Shown piece after piece: positions 17,884 through 26,566 of a stretch of DNA of 37,569 nt. The stretch comes from Bacteroidota bacterium (GTDB lineage Bacteria; Bacteroidota; Bacteroidia; AKYH767-A; OLB10). The stretch covers positions 1-37,569 of the forward strand of contig JADJMG010000021.1 of NCBI GenBank assembly GCA_016709725.1, written 5' to 3'. Numbering within the stretch: the first letter of the stretch is position 1; every line of letters starts with the position of its first letter. Below the pieces are notes generated by a model. That model had not been told where the DNA came from. It did no database searches and was given only the letters and a program-made list of their open reading frames with translations. The translations under genes were made by a program, and so were the position numbers.

Positions 17884-17921
17884 AAAAAAGCAACATGGTC
17901 ATTGACTATGTTGCTTTTTTT
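17884..17921 (+). terminator. Rho-independent terminator after the phosphohexomutase gene
   Basis: AAAAAAGCAACAT, an 11-base loop, and ATGTTGCTTTTTTT form a 13-base-pair stem with a T tail, 16 bases after the stop codon. The heptamer repeat array starts at the last T. Confidence 0.85.
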
Positions 17922-18060
17922 AATTCTTAATTCTTAATTCTTAATTCTTAATTCTTAATTCTTAATTCTTAATTCTTAATTCTTAATTCTTAATTCTTAA
18001 TTCTTAATTCTTAATTCTTAATTCTTAATTCTTAATTCTTAATTCTTAATTCTTAATTCT
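17921..18060. repeat. Perfect heptanucleotide microsatellite, (TAATTCT) x 20
   Basis: 140 bases of uninterrupted TAATTCT, exactly 20 copies, lying between two convergent genes. It starts in the terminator of the phosphohexomutase gene and ends at a hairpin GATCCCGATAGCTTCGGGAC. It contains no gene. Such a perfect array should vary in length by slippage. Confidence 0.98.
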
Positions 18061-18080
18061 GATCCCGATAGCTTCGGGAC
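18061..18080 (-). terminator. Hairpin after the beta-barrel gene (possible terminator or REP element)
   Basis: GATCCCGATAGCTTCGGGAC folds as TCCCGA/TCGGGA around a short loop, just past the stop codon of the minus-strand gene ending at 18085. There is no T run, so intrinsic termination is uncertain; it may instead be a dispersed palindrome related to the GATCCC elements at 5963-6700. Confidence 0.45.
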
Positions 18081-18084
18081 TTAA

Positions 18085-18822
18085 TTACTTCTTCTTCCTC
18101 TTCTCCCTTTTCTCCGGATCTTCATGGAAGAAATACTTAAAATCAATTCCAAAATAATCTCCACCTAACGTTGTTCTTCCTGTAGCGGCGGGAAGTTTAT
18201 CAAAATCTCTTTCGGGATAATATTCAACTAAGGTTCTGTAAATGGTGCTGAGCGATCTTAAATAAACCAAACCAAAATAAAAATAACCTGATTTTGCAGT
18301 GCGGTATTCTACTCCTAAATGTCCCATCACCCCGCCATTTACTTTTTGTTTTCTCGCACTGAATTGAATAAAATAATCTTGATACGTTGTCACATCAGAA
18401 GGGAAAATATTTAAGTTAGCACCCAAGCCTGCATCCATCCAAAGTTTTTCATCTAACTGAATAAAGACTAATGCAGATAGCGGAATTTCATAACCGATGA
18501 TCGAAAAATTACTTTTGCCCGTGAAGCTGGTATCCGTAATACTCATATCATAATTACGCTTGGTGTAAATAATTCCTGTTTCTAGGGAAAGTCTATTGGT
18601 AATACCATGTCGCACCAAGGCACCAAAACTAATCCCCGAGTTCTGGTTGATTTTATAAAAGATGGTGCTATCATTAAACTCATCGGCACTCGCACCCAAA
18701 AACTGATTGGGAAATCCGGGGCGGACCGTAAGTCCAAACGTGGTTACATTTTTTTGTGCATAGGACGATGTACATCCCATCAAGAAGGAACAAATAAGAA
18801 TGACTGCACGGGTAATCTTCAT
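18085..18822 (-). CDS. Outer-membrane beta-barrel protein
   Basis: 245 residues. The signal peptide is MKITRAVILICSFLMGCTSS YAQ; an MGC lipobox-like triplet is present, but the YAQ site fits signal peptidase I better. Mature sequence alternates barrel strands (FGLTVRPGFPNQFLG, ISFGALVRHGITNRLSLETG, LWMDAGLGANLNIF, GGVMGHLGVEYRT, GDYFGIDFKYFF), typical of outer-membrane beta-barrel domains of about 10 strands. A short charged tail (EDPEKREKRKKK) after the last aromatic strand is unusual for a barrel end. The DUF6134-like gene ends 20 bases upstream of its start in the same orientation, so the two are probably co-transcribed. Confidence 0.72.
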   Translation of the reverse strand: MKITRAVILICSFLMGCTSSYAQKNVTTFGLTVRPGFPNQFLGASADEFNDSTIFYKINQNSGISFGALVRHGITNRLSLETGIIYTKRNYDMSITDTSFTGKSNFSIIGYEIPLSALVFIQLDEKLWMDAGLGANLNIFPSDVTTYQDYFIQFSARKQKVNGGVMGHLGVEYRTAKSGYFYFGLVYLRSLSTIYRTLVEYYPERDFDKLPAATGRTTLGGDYFGIDFKYFFHEDPEKREKRKKK

Positions 18823-18842
18823 TATTTTTTAGCGTTTCTTTT

Positions 18843-19427
18843 TTATTTCGTGAGTGTAAAGGTGACTTTGCCAAACATGATTTCTGTTTCTACTAATGTA
18901 CAGATTCCTTTGAAGTAGCTGTAATAACTTTTTTTTCCATTCGGTAAAATTAATTCGTACCGATGTGCGCCCACTGATTTTATCGATAGCATTTCTCCAA
19001 AAGTGTCCGACCAAATCAAGTGGAGACCTACAGGTTCTTCAAAATACAGTTTGCAAATATTAAAAGTGATACCCTTATGGATAATTGTTTTTGTTTCCTT
19101 CTTCGTCGTAACACCATAGCCTGTCGAGTTTCTTCTCGTTTCGCTATTGGTTTGTACTTTTCCATTGGCCGTTTCAAAGGCATTGGATAATTGCAAAATA
19201 TTTTTTTCGAAGCTGGATTCAATCTTATAAATCAAATCCATTTTAATCATTTTTTCGACTTTGATTTTACTCTCTATCAAATATTTTTCTTTCGTCCCAA
19301 TCGTCTTGGTGGCATGCATATCACCCATGAGTTCATCACCCAGACGAACGCGATAATGTAAGTGCTGCGTTTGTGCAGTCCCTACAGCAGCCATCAAAAG
19401 AATAAGGAATAAAAGAGTTCGTTTCAT
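18843..19427 (-). CDS. Secreted DUF6134-like protein
   Basis: 194 residues with a signal peptide (MKRTLLFLILLMAAVG, cleavage near AQTQ). The mature protein starts YRVRLGDELMGDMHATKTIG and ends with ELILPNGKKSYYSYFKGICTL followed by VETEIMFGKVTFTLTK. The opening strand and the LPNGKKxYY block match what I remember of DUF6134, periplasmic beta-rich proteins of Bacteroidota without known function. It is followed after 20 bases by the barrel gene and preceded by the terminator of the esterase-like gene, so it begins a two-gene unit. Confidence 0.65.
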   Translation of the reverse strand: MKRTLLFLILLMAAVGTAQTQHLHYRVRLGDELMGDMHATKTIGTKEKYLIESKIKVEKMIKMDLIYKIESSFEKNILQLSNAFETANGKVQTNSETRRNSTGYGVTTKKETKTIIHKGITFNICKLYFEEPVGLHLIWSDTFGEMLSIKSVGAHRYELILPNGKKSYYSYFKGICTLVETEIMFGKVTFTLTK

Positions 19428-19434
19428 CCTAGTA

Positions 19435-19470
19435 AAAAGCCGTCTCGTTATTTTGACGAGACGGCTTTTA
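19435..19470 (-). terminator. Terminator after the esterase-like gene
   Basis: AAAAAGCCGTCTCGT, a short loop, and GACGAGACGGCTTTTA form a long GC-rich stem with A/T runs on each side, 13 bases past the stop of the minus-strand gene at 19483. It also separates that gene from the next one on the same strand. Confidence 0.85.
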
Positions 19471-19482
19471 TATTTTTTGAAA

Positions 19483-21042
19483 TTAACGGAAAATTACGCG
19501 ACTTGTTGCTACACCACGATCTAAATATACTCTTACAAGATATACGCCCGCGTCTAATTGATTTCTATCTAACACGACAGAAGCTTGGTCAATTTGATCT
19601 TGGAAATAGACTTGTTTGCCCATCACATCAAACACACTCACTGAACGAATTAATTCCTTCTTGTTTGTGCTAATGGTTGTTCTTTCGCATGCTGGGTTCG
19701 GTAAGAAACTAATTCCTGATTCAGAAATTAAATTGTCGTTTAAACCAGTCGTTAAATTTAAGCAATAAACGATGCGAGGATTCATATAGCCCATAACGGT
19801 ATCAATATACGCCAATGCTTTAGCTTTCGACATATCAGGATTCGTCAATAATGAATTGCTATAAGCCGCTCCACCTTGCATATTGTATGGTGCAGGTAGG
19901 AAAGATGCATAGAATACAGTAGCTGAAGAATCAAACCATTCCCAGGGACCTGCTTGTTGAGCTGGATTTGTAAAGAATGGATACAAACCTTCATATCCTT
20001 CGTTCACTGTGTTTGCATAGGTGGTTAATGCATCTGTAAATCCTGCAGAAGCAAAACAATTATTATTACCAAAATCATAAGCTAAACGAACGGCTTCACG
20101 ACTTCCACCCACTTCAACAACGAAATCACCAGTGGTGGGTACAATTACATTTCCTACTCCGTATGGAGCAAAAGGATCGCCCACTACGTGAAATGCTACT
20201 GTAGGTGCATCTCCTGGTTCTGTCCAAGAAGTATCGCCTTGTGCTCCACCCATGTTAAATACAAATTGAACGTCACTTGGGTAACCAGGTGAATTGTTTG
20301 GATTGTTTAATTGTGGAATTCCACCGAATCCTTCAAAGTCTCCTAATAATGATTGGTTCACATATGGCTGACCTGCAACAAAACCATAAGTAGCATCATT
20401 TGCATTGGCTAAAAATTTAGGAAGTGCAATTTCCGCTGGATCATCTAGTGTAGAGTAAGCAAGTGCGATGTATCCACCAGTACCTACACCACCTAAAATG
20501 ATATTGTTTGGATCAATTCCATAAGTATTGCCACCGGTATCTGCATTAGCTCTGAAATAACGTACGCAAGCTTTTGCATCTTGAATTCCGCGATATACGG
20601 CTTGTAACAAAGTTCCAGTACGAATATCTTGTCCGGTTGGACCTACCGCTGCTGGATTCCATCCTTGGCGATAAGACATCGAAGCTGCAACATATCCACG
20701 TTTTGCAAATTGAGTACACATAGCTACTAAGGTACTATCCGATTTAGAACCCGTAGGCTGACCATTAATTACAGGAGGAAGAAAACTACCGGTATGCATC
20801 ACTATAACTAAAGGACGTTGAGTTAATGGATCGGTGGCACCAGCCGGTGTATAGACGTCCATTTTTAAATCTGATGGCGTAGGAGTGCCGGTTATTACGC
20901 TAATATTATTACCGTAAGTAATATTGGCTGCTTTGGAAGCAGCAGGGAAGATCTCCGTTACGTAACGCTGTGCACTTACTTCTAAAGTAAAGCCAGCAAT
21001 AAATGTAGTTAATGCGAGAATTGTTTGTAAAGATTTTTTCAT
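19483..21042 (-). CDS. Type IX secreted alpha/beta-hydrolase-like protein, nucleophile serine missing
   Basis: 519 residues. Signal peptide MKKSLQTILALTTFIAGFTL ends near VSA. The hydrolase domain has a carboxylesterase-like plan: LKMDVYTP, VIVMHTGSF (the HGGGF oxyanion position, about 80-87), YVAASMSYRQGW, VYRGIQDAKACVRYFRANAD, then NNIILGGVGTGGYIALAY where esterases have GxSxG. Here the elbow (184-190) is GGVGTGG, so the usual Ser is Gly and the nearest hydroxyl is Thr. The C-terminus is a type IX sorting domain: GISFLPNPACERTTIS through LDAGVYLVRVYLDRG. It may be a non-catalytic binding protein or an atypical hydrolase. Monocistronic, with its own terminator. Frame fully intact. Confidence 0.78.
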   Translation of the reverse strand: MKKSLQTILALTTFIAGFTLEVSAQRYVTEIFPAASKAANITYGNNISVITGTPTPSDLKMDVYTPAGATDPLTQRPLVIVMHTGSFLPPVINGQPTGSKSDSTLVAMCTQFAKRGYVAASMSYRQGWNPAAVGPTGQDIRTGTLLQAVYRGIQDAKACVRYFRANADTGGNTYGIDPNNIILGGVGTGGYIALAYSTLDDPAEIALPKFLANANDATYGFVAGQPYVNQSLLGDFEGFGGIPQLNNPNNSPGYPSDVQFVFNMGGAQGDTSWTEPGDAPTVAFHVVGDPFAPYGVGNVIVPTTGDFVVEVGGSREAVRLAYDFGNNNCFASAGFTDALTTYANTVNEGYEGLYPFFTNPAQQAGPWEWFDSSATVFYASFLPAPYNMQGGAAYSNSLLTNPDMSKAKALAYIDTVMGYMNPRIVYCLNLTTGLNDNLISESGISFLPNPACERTTISTNKKELIRSVSVFDVMGKQVYFQDQIDQASVVLDRNQLDAGVYLVRVYLDRGVATSRVIFR

Positions 21043-21291
21043 GCTTTCGGTTTTGATTGGGGTAAAGATAATTAAGATATATACTTATTCGGTGATCCGC
21101 TGCATGACTATTTTCATCTTTCTTTTCAATGATCATGTAGCAGAGCTTTACAATTAATGGAGAAAATTCATGTTTAAATTGTGATTTCATCTTCTTCGAA
21201 ATTGAATTTCGAATTGAATGCATCTGAATTCACATGGAATCCGAGAAAACATAGTTTAGAAATTGAAATTATTCCTCAACTTTGCTGAATC

Positions 21292-22930
21292 ATGAAGCGC
21301 CGCTATTTGTATTTTATTTCTCTTATGTTATTGATAAATAGCACTATATATGCGCAGTGCATCACAACTTATCCTTTCGTAGAAGATTTTGAATCCGGTC
21401 CATCGGGTTGGATCTCCGGAGTAGCGAATAGTGACTGGACATGTCGAACTCCAGCAAAAGTTCCAATTACAGTCACTGTAAGTGGGAATTCTTTTTGGAT
21501 TTCGTGCGGATTGACCAATGCTACTTATAATGGTGGCGAGAAAGCCTGGATTCAGAGTCCTTGTTTTGATTTTACTTCGGTCCCCCGGCCTTATGTTCAA
21601 TTTTTGATTTTTTGGGATACAGAGCGTCAGTACGATGGTGGCAATTTGCAATATTCAACGAATTCAGGAAGTTCGTGGCAAAATGTTGGATTTAATAGTA
21701 ACAATCAGAATTGTAAAACGGCTAACTGGTTCAACTCACCTTCCATTACGAATCTGAATGGGTTGGCTTCACCCACTACAGGCTGGTCAGGAAGTACACT
21801 GCCAACCAATGGATCCTGTTTGGGGGGAAATGGAAGCGGGCAGTGGGTAACGGCTTCGTATTGTTTAAGTAATTTGGCAGGAGAGTCCGATGTGCTTTTT
21901 CGCTTTACATTTAGTTCCGGTACTTCTTGTAATAATTATGATGGGATAGCCATCGACAGTTTTTCGATCTCCAATCTCCCAGAGCCTACCTTGGATTTTA
22001 CTTTTACTTGTGAAACAAATAATCGCGTTCGATTTGAAGCTAACGGTGGCGACTGTCCGACAACCCAAACTTGGAATTTTGGCGATCCAGCATCGGGGAC
22101 GAATACATCATCAAATTTCACAGATGTACATACTTTTTCTTCTCCTGGAACGTATAATATTACTTTTACTTTGGATGAACCTTGTGTTGGTATCATTTCG
22201 TTGAATAGAACCATTATTATTCCTGATATCAGTGCCGAAATTTTTCCATTAACGTGTACTGACTCTGATGATGGTTCCATCCAACTAACGGTTTCGCCTT
22301 ACCCCAATTTGCAATTGAATTGGAATACAACTCCACCTCAATCTGGACCTGCTATTTCTAATTTGCCTGTTGGAATCTATCAAGTGATTTTAAAGGCAGA
22401 TTCCACATGCACGCTAACAAAGGAATATGAGGTCATAGTGAATGGTGATGGTGGGCCTAATCCAAGTTTACCTACGGATGTTATTTTTTGTAGTGGAGAT
22501 GTAATTCCCTTGCAACCTGGCGAGTTTGATTCTTATTTATGGTCGACGGGAAGTACAACAAACACTTTAATGGTAACCGATACAGGTTGGTATGCAGTAA
22601 CGGTCACTGATTCGACGGGCTGTACAGGAAAGGATTCAGTATTTATAAGAGAGCGTTGCTTCACAGGAATGTTTGTGCCATCTTCTTTTACTCCCAACGA
22701 TGATGGTATCAATGATTTTTTAGATCGTATTCAGGAGAGGTTTTTAAATATTCGTTGAAAATATTTAATACCTATGGACAAGAATTATTCGTTTCAGATG
22801 AGCAAGAAATGGGCTGGGATGGAATGTTTGAAAGAATTTTGTCAGAATGGAATCTATATTTGGCAAATTCAATATCAGGTCCGATTTGAAAAATAGAACT
22901 TTGCGTGGAATACTCAGTTTATTTCGATAG
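21292..22930 (+). CDS. Secreted adhesin-like protein with PKD domain and type B sorting domain, three frameshifts near its end
   Basis: A large surface protein. Signal peptide MKRRYLYFISLMLLINSTIY ends near AQ. Next is a jelly-roll-like region (FVEDFESGPSGWISG through GIAIDSFSISN), then a PKD-like domain (QTWNFGDPASGTN, HTFSSPGTYNITFTL), a SprB-like repeat (CTDSDDGSIQLTV to LPVGIYQVILKA), an Ig-like segment (YLWSTGSTTNTLMVTDTGWY), and the CHU_C type B sorting domain: FVPSSFTPNDDGINDF. The reading frame stops at 22758, but adding one base near 22717 gives RSYSGEVFKYSLKIFNTYGQ; two further shifts near 22838 and 22892 give NGIYIWQIQY and RTLRGILSLFR with a stop at 22928-22930. The completed end is exactly what this domain should look like. 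Confidence 0.82.
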
Positions 22931-23104
22931 TTGATATTTATTGCGATTCTTCTATTTTTCTTAGTAAATGAAATATGTCAGTTTTGGTAATAATGACTTG
23001 CTATTAATTTTACATCTTTTTGATTATTAATAAGATGCATTTATTTGAGATATTTCGTTAGTAAGTTTGATGCGATTTTACACATTTTAAGATGATTTGT
23101 CTTG

Positions 23105-23112
23105 TATATTTG
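23105..23112 (+). promoter_or_regulatory. -7 element at the copper-type locus
   Basis: TATATTTG lies five bases before the ATG at 23118, so the transcript of the small Cys-rich gene would be nearly leaderless. No TTG is found at the proper distance upstream, so the -33 part is weak and may depend on an activator. Confidence 0.45.
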
Positions 23113-23117
23113 TGTTC

Positions 23118-23486
23118 ATGCTAAATCGCTTTTTAGCCTTAACAATGATGGTGGTGTTTCTAATGGGATCATTCACGAAGTCGTTATTGTTTTTAGATTA
23201 TGAATTGCGTCAAGATTATTTTGCCAGTACCCTCTGTGAAAAGAAAGATGTAGTTAACAATCTTTGTCATGGAATGTGTCATTTGAAAAAGGAAATCAGA
23301 GAGCAAGACGATCGAGAAAATAAGCAAGGAAATAATCCACAAGTTAAGTCGGAAGTGAATGCGATTGCAGTTTCAATGGTTGAGATTTTAGTTCTCGATC
23401 ATGTAGAAGAATTTAGATTTCCAGCTTATCTTGAATCAGAATCTGCCTTTTGTTTGATGATGGATTTACGTCCACCCATTGTTTAG
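23118..23486 (+). CDS. Small membrane-anchored Cys/His-rich protein of the copper-type locus
   Basis: 122 residues from ATG 23118; an earlier in-frame ATG at 23097 would put the promoter inside the gene. One N-terminal hydrophobic segment (about 4-26) is followed by FLDYELRQDYFASTLCEKKD, then NNLCHGMCHLKKEI. Cys40, Cys50, His51, Met53, Cys54 and His55 form a compact cluster suited to a soft metal such as Cu(I). The middle is charged (EQDDRENKQGNNPQ) and probably flexible. I recall similar small proteins with a CxGxCHLKK block in Bacteroidota near copper or TonB genes; no function has been assigned to my knowledge. It leads into the MbnP-like gene 117 bases further on. Confidence 0.7.
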   Translation: MLNRFLALTMMVVFLMGSFTKSLLFLDYELRQDYFASTLCEKKDVVNNLCHGMCHLKKEIREQDDRENKQGNNPQVKSEVNAIAVSMVEILVLDHVEEFRFPAYLESESAFCLMMDLRPPIV

Positions 23487-23603
23487 TTTTAGTTTACTTT
23501 AATTATCTATACAGCACCTCAACTTTTGTCTTGCAATAGTTGGTTAACGCTATATATTATTTATTATCCAAAACAAAACAAGAAAACTTAACAATTAATA
23601 AAA

Positions 23604-24398
23604 ATGAACAAATCAAAAATTATACTCGCAAGTTTAGCATTAGTAGCAACTAGTTTTTTATCATGTAAAGATGATAAGGACGATACTGCATCACCTGCCG
23701 CAGTTTCAGGAACCGTATCAATAGAATTGACAAATGTAGCAGGATCTGTTAATGTAGATGAAACAGGAGCTACTTCATATGTCAATAGCTCATCGGAATC
23801 TTTCACCGTAAATAAATTGAAGTATTATATTTCAAATGTAAAATTCTATAATGCCGGTGTGTTGAAATATACCATGCCTGAAAGTTATTTCTTAGTGGAT
23901 GAAGCGGATCAAGCGACCACACATTTGGAAATTCCAAATGTACCTCCAGGTTCTTATACAAGTGTCCGTTATACCGTTGGTGTCGATTCTGCTCGTAATG
24001 TTAGCGGTGCTCAAACAGGTGCGTTAGATCCTGCGAATGGAATGTTTTGGACATGGTCGTCAGGCTATATTTTCTTTAAAATAGAAGGTAAATCACCCGC
24101 TTCATCTCAACCAGATAGTTCGTATGTCTATCATATCGGTGGATTTAAAGATGGAAATAATACCAATGCAACTCGTGAAGTTGAAATTGTATTTGGTGGC
24201 AGCTCACTTGTTGTAAATGGAACTCGTGAAGCAGAAATTCATGTGTTGGCTGATGTGTTGAAATTGTTTTCAACTCCAAATGCAATTAGTATCGCCGCTT
24301 TCAATACGCAAATGGCTCCCGGTGGAAATGCATTGTTGATCGCGAATAATTACGCTAATATGTTTTCTTTTGAACATATTCATAACGACCCTAACTAA
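23604..24398 (+). CDS. MbnP-like copper-binding lipoprotein
   Basis: 264 residues, lipoprotein signal with Cys21 after FLS. The mature protein matches the MbnP family: VSIELTNVAG, LKYYISNVKFY, HLEIPNVPPGSYTSVRYTVG, GALDPANGMFWTWSSGYIFF and YHIGGF. In characterised MbnP proteins copper is bound only after a partner MbnH di-heme enzyme oxidises a conserved tryptophan to kynurenine; Trp149 and Trp151 of MFWTWSSGY are the candidates here, with His107, His177, His213, His258 and His260 as possible ligands. The partner gene follows 62 bases downstream. No methanobactin genes are seen, so this is the stand-alone form of the pair. Confidence 0.88.
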   Translation: MNKSKIILASLALVATSFLSCKDDKDDTASPAAVSGTVSIELTNVAGSVNVDETGATSYVNSSSESFTVNKLKYYISNVKFYNAGVLKYTMPESYFLVDEADQATTHLEIPNVPPGSYTSVRYTVGVDSARNVSGAQTGALDPANGMFWTWSSGYIFFKIEGKSPASSQPDSSYVYHIGGFKDGNNTNATREVEIVFGGSSLVVNGTREAEIHVLADVLKLFSTPNAISIAAFNTQMAPGGNALLIANNYANMFSFEHIHNDPN

Positions 24399-24460
24399 TA
24401 AAGTTTTATTTTGAACCTGTACTCTTCTTCGGAAGAGTACAGGTTTAATAGTCGAATAAA

Positions 24461-25457
24461 ATGAGAAGATTTAAGTATGCTGTTGGAATATTAGGACTCA
24501 CCGTAGTGTTGCTTTCTGCTTGTTCTAAAACTGAAGAAGGTGGAATGAAACCTTTTTTTTACGTCCCCGATGGTTTTCCTGATCCAGTCTATAAATTTCA
24601 AAATAATCCAGTATCTCCAGCAGGATTTGCATTGGGTAAAAAACTTTTTTATGATCCCATTTTATCACGAGACAGTACCATTGCATGCGGAAGTTGTCAT
24701 CAGCAATTTGTAGCCTTTGCTCACAGTGAACATAAAGTGAGTCATGGCATCGATAATTTGTTAGGGACACGGAATTCACCCGCATTGTATAATATTGCTT
24801 GGTTTCCTAATTTTATGTGGGACGGTGGTGTAAATCATCTTGAAGTGCAACCATTAGCCCCTATCAGTAATCCGGTGGAGATGGATGAAACCATGCCTAA
24901 TAATCTTGTGAAGTTAAAGAGAAGCAATAGCTATCCCGGAATGTTTAAGGCTGCTTTTGGATCCGATACCATTACCACACAAGCGATCATGCGCGCCATG
25001 GCTCAGTTCATGGGTTCCATGATTTCAGCCAATTCTAAGTATGATAAATATATAGCAGGAAAAGATATTGCAAATTTTTCGTGCCAAATGTGAGTCTTGC
25101 CATAAAGAACCGTTACTAACGGATATGTCTTTCCGAAATAATGGGCTCGACTCCTATTTTACAAAGGATCCTGGTCGAGCTTTAATATCTACGCTCACTC
25201 AAGATTCCGGTTTGTTTCGAGTACCTTCATTGCGAAATGTGGCGTTAACACATCCATATATGCACGATGGAAGATTCAATACGTTAATGGATGTAATGAA
25301 CCATTATAACTCCGGTATTCAATCTAGCAGTACGTTGGATCCTTTATTGTCTACCGGTGGGATACCGCTTACACTAGCCGAGAAAAATGATTTGATTACT
25401 TTTTTAGGTACATTGACCGATTACACGTTTATACGCGACATTCGATTTAAAGAATAA
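24461..25457 (+). CDS. MbnH/MauG-like di-heme cytochrome c peroxidase-family lipoprotein, frame broken between the heme domains
   Basis: A periplasmic or outer-membrane lipoprotein (LLSAC, Cys21) with two c-type heme motifs: CGSCH at 76-80 and CESCH encoded at 25089-25103. Other family signatures are ALGKKLFYDPILSRDSTIAC, GTRNSPALYNIAW, FMWDGGVNHLEVQPLAP and, in the second half, MSFRNNGLDSYFTKDPGR, RVPSLRNVALTHPYMHDGR. MbnH enzymes use a high-valent di-heme state to oxidise a Trp of MbnP. The frame is lost at about 25060-25080: KYDKYIAGKD should be followed by a linker into the second heme domain, and the join to FRAKCESCH looks about ten residues short, suggesting a small deletion rather than a single-base error. 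The OMP gene starts three bases after its stop. Confidence 0.85.
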
Positions 25458-25460
25458 TTC

Positions 25461-26438
25461 ATGCAATCATTCAGAAAATTCTTAATCGCTTTAACCCTTT
25501 TGTTGATTTGGTGGGGAAGAAGTATAGCTTGTGATGTTTGCGGAAGTTTTATTGGGATCCATCCCGGCGATAAGAAAGCCTATGTAAGTATGTTTTACCG
25601 CTACGTGAGCTTCTCAGGAAGCCATACCACAAACTCTACTTTTTTTCCTGATGGAGGTATGCGCATCGGACATACCGATCATGCTGGATCGAATGCGAAT
25701 AGCAGTAAGGATTTTGAAGTTTATAGAGCAGCAGAATGGCGAGCTCGCTACTATCTTCATTCGCGAATAGAGCTTTCTGTGATTGCTCCTTATGTTTTTA
25801 ATACGGCTTATGAAAATAGTAAGCGAACAAGAAATTCAGGACTCGGTGATTTGAGTACGCTCATAGGATGGCAAATGATTAATGAAGCAAGCACTGGTAA
25901 ATTTAACCATCGCTTGCTGCTTGGAGCTGGCGTGAAGTGGGGCATTGGAGATGAAAACCAAAAAGTGAATAATGAAAGGTTATCGATATTGCTGCAACCC
26001 GGAACAGGAAGTAATGATGTATTGTTTTTTGCAAATTATCAATTGGGAAGAGGAAATTGGAGTTGGAATGTGTTGCCCATGTATAAAATCAATGGAAAAA
26101 ATCAATTCGAAGAGCGTGTGTCAAATAGCACTACCTTTTTTTCAAGTATCAGTTATCAATGGAAGCGAAATGAAAATTTTAAAGTGATGCCTTCCATTCA
26201 AAGTTATTTTGAATCGATGAATGGAGTGGAAGTGAGTGGCGAAAAGTTAGCAGGAACCTCCATGGAAGAACTTTTTCTTGGACCTGGAGTGGATCTTTTT
26301 TATAAAAATATTGGCTTCAGTAGCTCCGGCTGGTGGAGTGTAATGCAAAATCAAAATGAGAGTATGATGACTAGCCGTATCCGTTATAGAGCAGGAATTA
26401 CTTGGTACTTCAATCAAGATTCTTTTCTGTTTAATTGA
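25461..26438 (+). CDS. Outer-membrane protein with an N-terminal CDVCG motif, part of the copper-type locus
   Basis: 325 residues. Signal peptide MQSFRKFLIALTLLLIWWG ends near SIA, so the mature chain begins with CDVCGSFIGIHPGDKK; Cys24 and Cys27 would stand at or next to the mature N-terminus. The rest is barrel-like: YVSMFYRYVSFSG, AAEWRARYYLHSRIELSVIA, LGDLSTLIGWQMI, LLLGAGVKWGIG, LFFANYQLGRGNWSW, ending IRYRAGITWYFNQDSFLFN. This fits a transporter-type outer-membrane barrel whose N-terminal CxxC could bind metal. It overlaps no gene but starts three bases after the di-heme gene, so the two are surely co-transcribed. Confidence 0.78.
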   Translation: MQSFRKFLIALTLLLIWWGRSIACDVCGSFIGIHPGDKKAYVSMFYRYVSFSGSHTTNSTFFPDGGMRIGHTDHAGSNANSSKDFEVYRAAEWRARYYLHSRIELSVIAPYVFNTAYENSKRTRNSGLGDLSTLIGWQMINEASTGKFNHRLLLGAGVKWGIGDENQKVNNERLSILLQPGTGSNDVLFFANYQLGRGNWSWNVLPMYKINGKNQFEERVSNSTTFFSSISYQWKRNENFKVMPSIQSYFESMNGVEVSGEKLAGTSMEELFLGPGVDLFYKNIGFSSSGWWSVMQNQNESMMTSRIRYRAGITWYFNQDSFLFN

Positions 26439-26566
26439 TTTTTTTTGATATGATGTAATGTTGTTTGATTTTGTTGGGCTCGCTATTAACAGCCGTTTGT
26501 CCATAAGTGCATCTCGACAGGATAAATTCCCTTAGAGGGAAGCCGTAGTTTTGACAAACACCCATT

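Noticed and set aside
17921..18060. Phase-variable coding repeat
   Set aside because: The array lies outside any gene, between two convergent genes, and not in a promoter.
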